The translations under genes and the position numbers were made by a program. The notes beneath the pieces were generated by a model, which made no database searches, had not been told where the DNA came from, and saw nothing but the letters and a program-made list of their open reading frames with translations. This document shows, one piece after another, positions 7,222 to 15,582 of a stretch of DNA of 64,000 bases. The stretch comes from Blastocatellia bacterium UBA7656 (GTDB lineage: Bacteria > Acidobacteriota > Blastocatellia > UBA7656): NCBI GenBank assembly GCA_002483445.1, contig DLHY01000141.1:86316-150315 (forward strand). Reading direction: 5' to 3'. How positions within the stretch are numbered: position 1 is the first letter of the stretch; every line of letters begins with the position of its first letter.

Positions 7222-8517
7222 TTACTGCTTGCCTTCGGCTTTCGCGAGAAGAAGCCGCATATTCGTAAAATCAAAAGTGACGGCATAAGGTCTGAAGAAC
7301 TGATGTGAGATCAGACCTGCTATTCGAAAGCCCTGTCCAAATTCAAGCGCCGTTGGAAAAGGGCCGAGCAACCCCGTAATGCTTTGCGCTCTTGCCTCTC
7401 CGAGAGAAATCTCATCGACGACGAACGGAACAGCCCTCACTTTGCCTCCGCCTCCGGTTCCTTCGATCACCTGGCCGGTCAGGACTTTGATACCTGCTTC
7501 ATCGATGATCGACTGCGGGCCTGTAAATCCCATTCCGGCCAAACCCGTGTCTACGAAAAGCAGCACAGGTTCGCTTTTACCCACCTTTCCCCATGCGACG
7601 ATGAAATGATCGCCCGACATCCAGAAAGGAATCACCGTCTGTTTTTCCGATGTTGTTTGCCGTCTCAATTCACTGGCGCGCGCTCTGCTGTTGCGCTGCA
7701 AAATGAGTTCTCCTGTTCTGTAGTCGAGCGTCGAGATGAAGTGATAGAGCAGAACTGTTCCGATAATTCCGTCCACGCGCTTTCCGCGAGCCACGGCGGA
7801 GAATCGCCGCGTGCTGAGTATATGCACGGGCAGGTTTTTTACGACGAAGTCGCCTATTGCCAGTGAATCTATCCGACCATGTTCGAGAGTCGCCTGCTGA
7901 TTGGCTGCGAAGGTAGACGTTTCAGCGCCGAACTGTGCAGCATTAACTTCTTTGGCGAATTCGGTGTCCAGATAGATTTCCGAAGCGCCCGTATCGATGA
8001 GGAATATCACCGGCTTGCTGCCATTGACGCTCATCTCGATCAGGGGCAGCGGGTCAGTTTGAATGAACTTGATGCGCGACAGATTGAGGCGGCCTTCGAT
8101 CTTGTAGGGAACCGAACCTTTGAAGCTCTCAAGCTTTTTGGCCTGGACTTCCTTTCCGATGCTGCGAAGCAGCGGTGCTGCCTTTTCAAACTCATCGCGG
8201 CGATAATAAGCTTCGGCGAGGAGCGATTTCGGCAATTTTTCTTCCGGCTTGAGAGATGTTGCTTTTGTCAGCCACCTCTGTGCTTCGTCCAGCCTGTTGG
8301 CCAGAAGAGCGATATTACCCATGCGAACCGCAGCCTGATAGTTAGCCTTGTCTCCGGCCAGAATTTTCAGGTAAAGCATTTCGGCTTCGGCAAACTTTCC
8401 GGCCTTGAAGAGATTATCTGCCGATTCGGTGCTCGCCCCCGCAGTCTGAAGATCGCTCAATGCCGGAGTTTGAGGAAAGATCATCATTGCGATGACGGAA
8501 AGCATGAAGATTTTCAT
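7222..8517 (-). CDS. Exported TPR and retropepsin-like aspartyl protease protein
   Basis: A protein of 431 residues. Signal peptide, then two to three TPR-like helices (KFAEAEMLYLKILAG, NRLDEAQRWLTKA), then two tandem retropepsin-like halves. Each half has a catalytic-type motif: FLIDTGASEIYLD in the first and LFVDTGLAGMGFTG in the second. A single chain with both D-T-G lobes could form the pepsin-like two-lobed enzyme without dimerising. It is predicted to be periplasmic or membrane-associated. The start is ATG 8517 with CGGAGAAG upstream. It lies between the LolA-like gene and the Oar-like receptor on the same strand. Substrate unknown. Confidence 0.78.
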   Translation of the reverse strand: MKIFMLSVIAMMIFPQTPALSDLQTAGASTESADNLFKAGKFAEAEMLYLKILAGDKANYQAAVRMGNIALLANRLDEAQRWLTKATSLKPEEKLPKSLLAEAYYRRDEFEKAAPLLRSIGKEVQAKKLESFKGSVPYKIEGRLNLSRIKFIQTDPLPLIEMSVNGSKPVIFLIDTGASEIYLDTEFAKEVNAAQFGAETSTFAANQQATLEHGRIDSLAIGDFVVKNLPVHILSTRRFSAVARGKRVDGIIGTVLLYHFISTLDYRTGELILQRNSRARASELRRQTTSEKQTVIPFWMSGDHFIVAWGKVGKSEPVLLFVDTGLAGMGFTGPQSIIDEAGIKVLTGQVIEGTGGGGKVRAVPFVVDEISLGEARAQSITGLLGPFPTALEFGQGFRIAGLISHQFFRPYAVTFDFTNMRLLLAKAEGKQ

Positions 8518-8578
8518 AGGCACTTCTCCGTGCCTCCCCGCAATAATATCGTTGCAGAGAGGCCCTCGCTAAACGTCC

Positions 8579-9466
8579 TCACTTCTTCTCAAACTTCTCA
8601 GGCTTGATCGCAGGGTTGATCTTGAACTTCTTGATTTCCCATTCTTCATTAACCTGCCCCTCTACGGATCGGGTGAGGCGGTGAGGAAACTGAATGCCAT
8701 CGACTTCGCGGTAATCCGAAAAGTTGATCTGAAATTCGACATCGGGAGCGGCGGCCATCGCGGCTTCAGATTCCTTGAGTCTCTTCTCGATTTCCTCATG
8801 GCTGCTGCCCGCACCGCCGACCTGATTGAATTGCATACGCGGCTGCCTGCCTTGATAACTGAGCATCAGCGGGCGATGAGTTTTCTGATCGAGAAAGAGC
8901 CGCGCATTGAATCCATTCGGCCCTTTGACTTCGATTGCATCCGCGCGACCGTCAGGCGCTTCGGCTTCGCCCAGATAGCTGAACTCGACAGGGAAAGCGG
9001 ACTGAGTTGTAAGCAGCCATCCGAGAAGCAATCGGGCGAACTCTGCATTTATTGATTGTTGCTGCATGGCCTGAGCCTGCGGAGAGTCGCCGCCGGGACG
9101 ACGCATTATGACCATACCTCCTCCTCCGCTTTGTTTCGAGTCCATCCATGTCCGGTCGCCGTTGACCGCATCGAGGCGGGTGACTTCCATTCCGGGGACA
9201 GGGCTGAGGGTTTCGGTCTTGAGGAATTTGTCGGGGAAGAGCATTTCGAATTCGAGGTCGCCCGCCATCTCGCGATCTCCAAGCGATCTGCGATAGGTAC
9301 CTGTGGCTGAAAGACTCTTGAGCGAAGCGAATTTTTCTCCGCCCATCGCCGCGCGAGCCTGTTTGATGATCTGCTGCGCGCGATCAGCTTTATCGTCCGC
9401 GACGGCAGAGCGCGAGACAGCAATCATCAGAAAGAAAATAACGACTAAAGAAACAGCTTTACGCAT
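8579..9466 (-). CDS. LolA-like outer-membrane lipoprotein-sorting protein
   Basis: A protein of 295 residues with a clear signal peptide (VSLVVIFFLMIAVSRSAVA) and the pattern of acidobacterial LolA/LolB-fold proteins: ATGTYRR, FEMLFPDKFL, NGDRTWMD, LFLDQKTHRPLMLSYQG, VDGIQFPHRLTR. The fold is a half beta barrel that can hold lipid or a lipoprotein acyl chain. GAGGAG precedes the ATG. It is the first gene of the minus-strand set. Its promoter region is where the integrated element begins (attL at 9554-9577), so it was once divergent from the histidine kinase now at 25087. Confidence 0.72.
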   Translation of the reverse strand: MRKAVSLVVIFFLMIAVSRSAVADDKADRAQQIIKQARAAMGGEKFASLKSLSATGTYRRSLGDREMAGDLEFEMLFPDKFLKTETLSPVPGMEVTRLDAVNGDRTWMDSKQSGGGGMVIMRRPGGDSPQAQAMQQQSINAEFARLLLGWLLTTQSAFPVEFSYLGEAEAPDGRADAIEVKGPNGFNARLFLDQKTHRPLMLSYQGRQPRMQFNQVGGAGSSHEEIEKRLKESEAAMAAAPDVEFQINFSDYREVDGIQFPHRLTRSVEGQVNEEWEIKKFKINPAIKPEKFEKK

Positions 9467-9553
9467 AAAAACAATCTCCTCGGTTCTGTGAGAAATTTTT
9501 GTCCGACTCCAAGGTTAAACAAAAACCGGCGAGCAGTGGTTAAGAGGGCGAAA

Positions 9554-9577
9554 AGAGTTTGTTAAGAATGTAAAAAG
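9554..9577 (+). repeat. attL: left copy of 24-bp direct repeat
   Basis: Identical over 24 bases to 24994-25017 (begins AGAGTTTGTTAAG, ends GTAAAAAG), with the flanking base differing on each side. It lies between the LolA-like gene and the first element gene. Confidence 0.85.
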
Positions 9578-9648
9578 ATTCATCGCTCGGTTTCTGTTTT
9601 CATCAGTTTGTCAGGGATTTATTCGCACAACTTCGCACGGTTTTGCAC

Positions 9649-9666
9649 GAAACCGTGTCCAAACTG
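9649..9666 (+). repeat. 18-bp repeat, candidate integrase arm-binding site (left)
   Basis: GAAACCGTGTCCAAACTG occurs here and at 24917-24934 in the same orientation, 72 and 60 bases inside the two att copies. The left copy is also part of an inverted repeat (CACGGTTT / AAACCGTG) and is followed by a second GTGTCCA. Position and spacing suit arm-type integrase or Xis sites, but this is inference. Confidence 0.4.
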
Positions 9667-9730
9667 TGTCCAGATTTTTGATATGAGATGGCCACACTCG
9701 CACGCACAACACCGACGAGGAGGTAAAGCG

Positions 9731-10066
9731 ATGTCTGAAAAAGCAGAGAGACAGGATACACCGGAAGAGATGAAGCGGCGATCAGACCTTGCCTGTGAAA
9801 TCGGCACGCTGCTCATTCTGCGCGATGATGCCGAGCGCCAGTACAGGGAACTGCTCGCAGAGAAGCGGAAACAGATGAAGATGTACGATGAGAAGATCAG
9901 GTCACTGACTCGGCATCTGTTCCCGCTCGTCACAACCAAAGTCACCATTGACGAACAGAAACCAGAGCAAAGCGGGCAGGCCGCAGTCGATGCGCTCGAC
10001 GCTTTGATCGAAAGCGCGCGGCCTGAACTCGACGCGATGATTGAGAGCGTGCAATTCTGTGAGTAA
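9731..10066 (+). CDS. Hypothetical helical protein of the element
   Basis: A protein of 111 residues, highly charged and helical, with a likely coiled coil at about 15-65 (DAERQYRELLAEKRKQMKM…). No family is recognised. ATG 9731 is preceded by GAGGAGGTAAAGCG, a near-perfect ribosome-binding site; a longer upstream frame is ignored. It is the first gene inside attL. Confidence 0.6.
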   Translation: MSEKAERQDTPEEMKRRSDLACEIGTLLILRDDAERQYRELLAEKRKQMKMYDEKIRSLTRHLFPLVTTKVTIDEQKPEQSGQAAVDALDALIESARPELDAMIESVQFCE

Positions 10067-10083
10067 TAAGCGAGCAACAAAGA

Positions 10084-10413
10084 GTGAGTAATAAGCGTGC
10101 AACAAACTGGACTGCCGCGACAGATTTTGAAACCGTGTGTCTGCGAGCAAACGGCAGACGGCATTACAACGCCCTGCGGCAGTTTCGAGCATTGATGCGC
10201 CGAAGCGAGATCGTCAGGCTTGCTGTCACAAAAAACATCAGCCTGTTTGAACACGGCTTTCAGGCACGCCTTGCGCGAGAGCTTGGCGTCCATCGCTCGA
10301 CCGTCAATCGTGACCTGTGGGCAATGATGCGGGAAGCCAGAAGCCGCGACAGATGCCCCTTGTGCGGCAGCAGGGTGGTTTTCGAGAGGGGCGCACAGGT
10401 GATCATATCGTGA
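10084..10413 (+). CDS. Small HTH and zinc-finger DNA-binding protein
   Basis: A protein of 109 residues from a GTG start. It holds a helix-turn-helix (FQARLARELGVHRSTVNRDL) at about 60-80 and a C-terminal half zinc ribbon (CPLCGSRVVFERGAQ). A DNA-binding regulatory or replication-accessory role is likely. It follows the preceding gene after 17 bases. No closer family is recognised. Confidence 0.55.
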   Translation: MSNKRATNWTAATDFETVCLRANGRRHYNALRQFRALMRRSEIVRLAVTKNISLFEHGFQARLARELGVHRSTVNRDLWAMMREARSRDRCPLCGSRVVFERGAQVIIS

Positions 10414-10431
10414 GAGAGAGGAGTCTCGACT

Positions 10432-11169
10432 ATGCCTTATGAATCTGTAACAGATTTGATTCGGATGATTGATGAACGGGCCGCGAAGATTCTGCGCGAG
10501 CGCGGGCGCGGGTCTATCAGGTCAAAGATCGATCCTGCTTATGCAGGCTCAGGAGATCCGAAAGAACGGCGACCGGAAGAATCAGCGACGCCGAATATCA
10601 CGAAGCCAGTGTTGCTTGCATTCGGGCTTGCGAATGAGACGGGCGCGGCTGTCGCATCGGATGAAATCGTTTTAACGCCCGACGGCAAATACATCGTCGG
10701 CAAAATAGGCACACCGGGCGGCGGGGTGAATGCCAGCAAATGGGGCGGCGTGCAATGGGTCACTCCCGGCAACACGACTACGCTTCTGACTGCGGCGACT
10801 GAGCGCAACACGACGAGCAATAGTTACGTAGAGGTTAAACGATTCGCGCTTGCCCAGCCCGGTCGCTACAGAGTGGCGATGTCGCTTGCGCGCTCAGGCG
10901 GCACGACGAATGCGAAACTTCAACTGCTTTTGCCTGACGGAAGCTGGGTCGATGTCAGTTCGGTAGCAAGCTCGACTTCGACGCATCCGACTTTCTCAAC
11001 TCATAATGTCGATATGACCGTGACGGCCAATTCGCCCGGAATGATTTTGAGAGTCGTTTATCTCAACACGTTGGGAGCAACCAACGTGTCGCACATCAAA
11101 GACGTGAGTGTGAGATTCGATTTAACAAACGCTGCGGGCGCGCTCTACAGCGCGGTCATATCAGATTGA
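10432..11169 (+). CDS. Hypothetical protein, possible beta-rich structural protein
   Basis: A protein of 245 residues. After a charged helical N-terminus (ESVTDLIRMIDERAAKILRE), the rest is Gly/Thr/Ser-rich and beta-like (TPGNTTTLLTAATERNTTSNSY, RYRVAMSLARSGGTTNAKLQLLLPDGSW, GMILRVVYLN). This composition is typical of phage structural, fibre or carbohydrate-binding sandwiches, but no family is recognised. There is no signal peptide. GAGAGGAG lies upstream of the ATG. Confidence 0.5.
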   Translation: MPYESVTDLIRMIDERAAKILRERGRGSIRSKIDPAYAGSGDPKERRPEESATPNITKPVLLAFGLANETGAAVASDEIVLTPDGKYIVGKIGTPGGGVNASKWGGVQWVTPGNTTTLLTAATERNTTSNSYVEVKRFALAQPGRYRVAMSLARSGGTTNAKLQLLLPDGSWVDVSSVASSTSTHPTFSTHNVDMTVTANSPGMILRVVYLNTLGATNVSHIKDVSVRFDLTNAAGALYSAVISD

Positions 11170-11179
11170 TGGAGGGTTT

Positions 11180-11359
11180 ATGGTCTGCCCGAATTGCCAG
11201 CAAACCGAGATGACAGCAATCGATGACCTGTTCGACATCGGCTCAGGGTTAGCGGTGAATCACTGCGGGGAATGTGGAACGATTGAACATCTCGGCAGCC
11301 ACTATGCGCCCCGCAGGTTTGAGATCGCAAAGACCGCGCCGGTGAGTGAAACTGAATAA
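11180..11359 (+). CDS. 59-residue zinc-ribbon protein
   Basis: A short frame beginning MVCPNCQQTEM, with a second knuckle NHCGECGTIEHLG, so a complete four-Cys zinc ribbon with the knuckles about 26 residues apart. GGAGGG stands six bases before the ATG, and the gene follows the previous one after 10 bases in the same orientation. Function unknown; probably binds nucleic acid or a protein partner. Confidence 0.55.
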   Translation: MVCPNCQQTEMTAIDDLFDIGSGLAVNHCGECGTIEHLGSHYAPRRFEIAKTAPVSETE

Positions 11360-12523
11360 TCAACGAAAATCAGTTAACGTTCACGCCAGAAGGTGTCCCT
11401 TCCCGCCCTCCCTTCCCTCGCTTCGATTCCTTCCCGGTTATACTGCGGGGCCATAAAACGCGCGACACGACCCTGCACCTGGTGTGCGCTTCACGGCTTG
11501 CCGTCTGAGCAGCGGCGCTGACTTTCCAGACAAGCCGGATTTGACCTTGTGCGCAGTGCGCACTTTGACCACAGGCGACTTTCAGCCGACAACCGACCTT
11601 TGCCCCGTTCCCCGTCTCCGCGCGTGAAATCTCGCCTTGCTTATATCCGGGCCTTTCGCGGCGTAACACGGCCCAGCGGCGCGGTCAGATGCTCTGGCGC
11701 GGGGCGTAGGGTTCTGAAATGAATCACGCGGCCTGTGCAGGGCGTCAGGCATCAAAGCGCCAGGCTCCAGTGGCCGCGCTCAGTTTTCGGGCAGCCCGAA
11801 AACTTGACTAACCTGACACCATAAAAAGAGCAGGCAGGTTGACAGTTTTGACACTATAAAAAAGGGGAGAGTTTTGAGTTTTATAACTGAAGAAAACTGA
11901 ATTCCGAGAAGCTGACAAACTGACAGCGAAAGCTAAAAAGAAAACTACTTCAGAAAACTTCGGATTTGGGGCTGAAACCGAACATAAGAAAACTAAAGAT
12001 TCAACAGCGAATCGAACCTAACAAAACCCAACATTCTGACTCGAAACATCCAGTACGGAAAAGTACAGATTCAGAGCCGAAAGCTACGTCAGAAAACTGT
12101 AGATTTTGACCTGAAAAGAACCTGAGAAAACCTGAGATTTCGAGTCAATTTGAAATTGAGAAAAGTTGAGTTTTTGCCCCGCTGCGCTCTGTCTGGGATC
12201 CGAAAAACACATCTTTGACCATCGCTCTGAGCTATCAGCCTTCGCGCGCTGGCCTGTGCTGACGTGACGAGAGCAGGCTTGAAGGATGAATCTCGGGGCG
12301 CGCGAAAACGTCTCTCAGGGCGATTTTGCAATCCTACGTATCTTCACAGTGATAGTATGGAGAATTGAAACCGAACAGACCTGGCATCTGAAAAAGAACG
12401 GCAGACCGCAGGCCCGCGCCCACGATCCGCCGCCTCAGTGTCTACCACGACACATTGAGTTACAATTTGGAATGCTGCGAAGGTACGGGAAGTTTTTGAA
12501 GTGGCGAAAGTGGATGAATAGAT
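11360..12523. other. Non-coding repeat-bearing block, candidate replication origin
   Basis: About 1.16 kb without a convincing gene. The first half is GC-rich and holds a 15-base palindrome at 11547-11561 (GTGCGCA-G-TGCGCAC) flanked by TTTGACC direct repeats, and a perfect 23-base palindrome at 11782-11804 (AGTTTTCGGGC-A-GCCCGAAAACT). From 11805 to about 12180 composition turns AT-rich. GAAAACT occurs at 11892, 11940, 11953, 11988 and 12092, with related GAGAAAA motifs around 12124-12173. A motif GCTGACAAACTGACA at 11911-11925 recurs just after the primase-polymerase gene (22873). Palindromes next to short direct repeats and an AT-rich tract suggest an origin. Confidence 0.4.
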
Positions 12524-12961
12524 ATGAGCGCAACTAACAACGGCTCCGTTTTAATACGGAATAAAACGAAGTCGCCCAAAAAGGGCAACAACGGAAATCA
12601 CGGCAAAGCCGGACGCTCTGGCCGTAAGAGCCGCGCTGAAGAAATGGGCCTGATGCGCCTGCTCAATGAATGCTGGCCGCTCGCTGAGCGAAAGAAGTGC
12701 ATCAGAAAATTGGCTCGGCGAGCCTCTGACGGAAACATTGAAGCGGCCCGACTGCTGCTGGCTTATGCCTACGGCAAGCCGAAAGAGATGACTGACCTCG
12801 ACGTGAGCAGTCAGGGGTGTCCGCTCATCACGGAAATCATAGTCGAATACGCAAAGGACAGCAGCAAAATAATCCAATTAAACCAACGCCTAAAAAATGG
12901 GATAGCCCATGACAGTCGCGCGAATTTGACCGCTGTGAGGCGTTTCTCTTGCCAGGCATAG
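12524..12961 (+). CDS. Small DUF5681/terminase-small-subunit-like protein
   Basis: A protein of 145 residues. The N-terminal part (GNNGNHGKAGRSGRKSRAEE, then a helical block GDIEAARLLLAYAYGKPKE-type) resembles the short Gly-Arg-rich plus helical layout of DUF5681 and some phage small terminase subunits. The C-terminal 50 residues are unlike those families. If the assignment holds it would give the element a packaging or interference function, as terS does in staphylococcal islands. There is no good ribosome-binding site. Assigned on pattern only. Confidence 0.4.
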   Translation: MSATNNGSVLIRNKTKSPKKGNNGNHGKAGRSGRKSRAEEMGLMRLLNECWPLAERKKCIRKLARRASDGNIEAARLLLAYAYGKPKEMTDLDVSSQGCPLITEIIVEYAKDSSKIIQLNQRLKNGIAHDSRANLTAVRRFSCQA

Positions 12962-13060
12962 GCATTCGGTTTATGTCTAAAAGTGAACAGACAGTGATTC
13001 CGTGAAGACGGATAATAGGGGCTTCGACCCATAAGGCATCCCGCAAATCGAGCGTGGCCA

Positions 13061-13804
13061 ATGAATCAAATCATCTGTTGGAATTGTAAGCACAGTGTAT
13101 TGCATTCGCCTCACTGTGCGATATGCGGCGCTCCTATTCCGCCGCCAAAGCCGAGTATATGGGCGCAGCTACCGACTGGCGCAAGGGTAGTTGTCGTTAT
13201 CGTCGCAGTCGGGTTAATGGCGACTTGTGTAAAGATCATGAATCAGGGCGACCGCCCGGCAACGTCCGATACAAGCAAAGAGAGCGTTACGCCATCGAAG
13301 CCTTCACCGCCCGCGCAACCGCCGCCAGCCCTGACACCTGAGCAGCGCGCGGAGTATACGCGCAACCGCCTCGCAGCAGCCAAGTACGCACTCGCAGACG
13401 GCTATAAGCCCAGCGGGAAAGATAGGGGATGGGGAAGGGTGAGAGACGCGCGTCAGGCACTTGAAGAGATTCGGCAACAAGATAAAGAGTACGGAGAAGC
13501 ACAGAAGCTATTGGGCGAAGTCAAGCGACGTGAAAAAGAGATAGAAAAGTGGGCAAAGGTTACAGCGCGCGAATTGTTCGCTGAAACGGTCGAGAAAAAC
13601 TATCTCGAAAAAGGGATGGACGTAAGCTTGACGTTGAGCGGCCCGGATAAAACAACAATCAAATTCAAGTACGTTTTGATGTCCAGACCTCTCGTGTATC
13701 AGCTTACAAACGACTCGGAATTTATGGGCAATCTGAGAAAAGCAGGATTCAAGAAAGTTATTTTCACTGATGGATATTTCCACTCCTGGACTAATGATAT
13801 TTAG
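13061..13804 (+). CDS. Zinc-ribbon, single-TM hypothetical protein
   Basis: A protein of 247 residues. N-terminal zinc ribbon (CWNCKHS…HCAICGAPI), one transmembrane helix (ARVVVVIVAVGLMATCVKIM, about 41-60), a Pro/Ser-rich linker, a helical charged middle (about 100-160), and a C-terminal alpha/beta part ending SWTNDI. The layout is common in acidobacterial membrane proteins and unlike the rest of the element, so it may be cargo. Function unknown. Confidence 0.55.
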   Translation: MNQIICWNCKHSVLHSPHCAICGAPIPPPKPSIWAQLPTGARVVVVIVAVGLMATCVKIMNQGDRPATSDTSKESVTPSKPSPPAQPPPALTPEQRAEYTRNRLAAAKYALADGYKPSGKDRGWGRVRDARQALEEIRQQDKEYGEAQKLLGEVKRREKEIEKWAKVTARELFAETVEKNYLEKGMDVSLTLSGPDKTTIKFKYVLMSRPLVYQLTNDSEFMGNLRKAGFKKVIFTDGYFHSWTNDI

Positions 13805-13841
13805 TAACTGAAAATCGGCGACTCAAAATAAGGAAAGAAAC

Positions 13842-14321
13842 ATGAAAGTCATTTCGATCCTACTCGCATTCACTCTCTTTGCCTCACAGTCACAGCAGCC
13901 CGCAGAGCAGCCCAAAGCAGAGATGACCGCAGACGTATTTGATAACGTTGGCATGTTGATGCAACAGGGAAAGAAAACAAACGAAGAAAACGTCCGGCTC
14001 AAACTCGACTCCAACAGCCTCACAGTCGAAGCGCGAAAAGGCGGCGCGCTGATGAAAGAGTTGAAATACGCCGACATCAAGAGCGCCGAGTATTCCTACT
14101 CGAAGCATCCACGCTGGAAAGCCGGATTAGGCGTTGCCATCGCGGTCGGCATATTCGCTCTGCCTCTGTTTTTTATGAAGGGCAAAAAGCACTGGCTCAC
14201 CGTGAAGACCGACACTGACTATGCAGTGCTGAGACTCGATAAGAACAATTACAAAGTGATTCTCCCGTCCTTCGAAACCAAGTCGGGCAAGAAAGTTGAA
14301 ACGATCACAGAAGACAAATGA
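13842..14321 (+). CDS. Exported or membrane hypothetical protein with one internal TM
   Basis: A protein of 159 residues with a short signal sequence (VISILLAFTLFASQSQQ). A beta-type segment follows (VRLKLDSNSLTVEARKGGALMKELKYADI), then a hydrophobic helix (GLGVAIAVGIFALPLFFM) and a second beta-rich part (HWLTVKTDTDYAVLRLDKNNY). The pattern resembles small PH-like membrane proteins. AAGGAAAG precedes the ATG. With the preceding gene it forms a likely two-gene cargo unit. No family assigned. Confidence 0.55.
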   Translation: MKVISILLAFTLFASQSQQPAEQPKAEMTADVFDNVGMLMQQGKKTNEENVRLKLDSNSLTVEARKGGALMKELKYADIKSAEYSYSKHPRWKAGLGVAIAVGIFALPLFFMKGKKHWLTVKTDTDYAVLRLDKNNYKVILPSFETKSGKKVETITEDK

Positions 14322-14400
14322 TTCATAGAACGGCGGGCAATTCACTGACAACGACAGCGCGCCGGGTGGCGATAATGCCAGGGCCGGACTTGATGCAGGC

Positions 14401-14679
14401 TCATCGCTGCTTGTCTTCAATATCGCTAACATCGATTCCCATCCATTTAGCCAACCACATCAGGAACTCCACCGACTGAGTATCGAATGTCAGCTTGCGA
14501 GTCTTGCATCGCGGCGGCGGATCAATGCCATTCTTTCTTGTGCGATCCCAGATCGTCGACACTTTCACTCTGAGAAAGTCGGCCAGTTCTTTCGCTGTCC
14601 ATACGCGCGGCCCGGGCAACTCGCCAATACGTTCGCGCAGCAAGGCGCGCTTCGCTGCATATTCGTCATTGACTGGCAT
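14401..14679 (-). CDS. Excisionase/AlpA-like HTH protein
   Basis: A protein of 92 residues with the winged-helix DNA-binding pattern LPGPRVWTAKELADFLRV followed by STIWDRTRKNGIDPPPR, and KLTFDTQSVEFLMWLAKW at the end. It is a clear paralogue of the protein at 23457, sharing LPGPRVW, LADFL, DPxPR and FDTQS. ATG 14679 has AAAGGGG upstream; the longer frame from 14859 is not supported. It is the last gene of the leftward operon. Likely a regulator of that operon or a second recombination directionality factor. Confidence 0.65.
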   Translation of the reverse strand: MPVNDEYAAKRALLRERIGELPGPRVWTAKELADFLRVKVSTIWDRTRKNGIDPPPRCKTRKLTFDTQSVEFLMWLAKWMGIDVSDIEDKQR

Positions 14680-14770
14680 AGTCTCAGCCCCTTTCTTTTT
14701 GTTGAGAATTATTCGCCCTGATGCCCGACAGGTGAGAACAAAAGCGAACATCAGGGCGAAACTTGATTTA

Positions 14771-15529
14771 CTACTCTTTGACATCGCGGACAATGCGTTT
14801 GAGCAATTCGGGAGTGCGATTGTTAATCTCATCCTGAGAGATGCCCGAACCCGCCTCATTCGACAGTGCTACAAGCGCATCAGAGAATGCGTCAGAGAAT
14901 ACCTTCGGAGTGCGATCATCTTTGAAAAGCCACTGCATCGCTTTGCCGAAATCCTCAAGCGTTGCATCCCACGATGAGCGGCGCGGTTCTGCTTTCGCTA
15001 TTCCGCCGAAGACACGGCGGACGAAAGCGCCGGGCTTCTCTTCCAGGTCAAACTCGGAATCGAAGCGATCATTAAGCACGCTTATCGCATCATGCCAGTG
15101 AGGTTTTACCTCACTCGGCAAATCGGGATGATCGAGCAGCGCGGCCAGTGGCTCGGCTATGGCTGCACACGCCGCTTGAAATGACGACTCGGATTCCTGT
15201 CCTTCCTCAGTGACCGCTTTCGGCTCAATGCCTGCGCGCTGACGCAAAGCAATTCCTGAAACGTACCGATGCATGCTTTTGTTGTAATGATCGGTCTGTG
15301 CATAGAAATGATCGACCAACCATTCGAGGAGAAGCCCTTTGAGAGCTTCGTCTGCCCGGTGAAGAAAAAGAAACAAGTCAATCATAGACTCAGCGACTTC
15401 ACTGCTTTTTGTCATCATGCCTTGCGGCACTCTGTTGTTGAGGACTCCGCTGAGATATTCTTTCGCCTGATAAAAAACCTTGTCAGGCATACTCCCTTCC
15501 CCTACTACTGAATCGAGATTTATACTCAT
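14771..15529 (-). CDS. Hypothetical protein of the leftward operon
   Basis: A protein of 252 residues, mostly helical and acidic, with no cysteine ribbon and no membrane segment. AGGAGGGA lies just before the ATG, an ideal ribosome-binding site, so expression is likely strong. I do not recognise it. Its position in an early-type operon with HNH and small regulatory genes suggests a phage-like accessory function. Confidence 0.6.
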   Translation of the reverse strand: MSINLDSVVGEGSMPDKVFYQAKEYLSGVLNNRVPQGMMTKSSEVAESMIDLFLFLHRADEALKGLLLEWLVDHFYAQTDHYNKSMHRYVSGIALRQRAGIEPKAVTEEGQESESSFQAACAAIAEPLAALLDHPDLPSEVKPHWHDAISVLNDRFDSEFDLEEKPGAFVRRVFGGIAKAEPRRSSWDATLEDFGKAMQWLFKDDRTPKVFSDAFSDALVALSNEAGSGISQDEINNRTPELLKRIVRDVKE

Positions 15530-15582
15530 AATGTCCCTCCTGCTGGGATGGATGAGAGGCGGGCTGATACTCTTGCACAGGG

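Noticed and set aside
12286..12537. 83-codon frame before the terminase-like gene
   Set aside because: No ribosome-binding site, odd composition, overlaps the next start; treated as non-coding.
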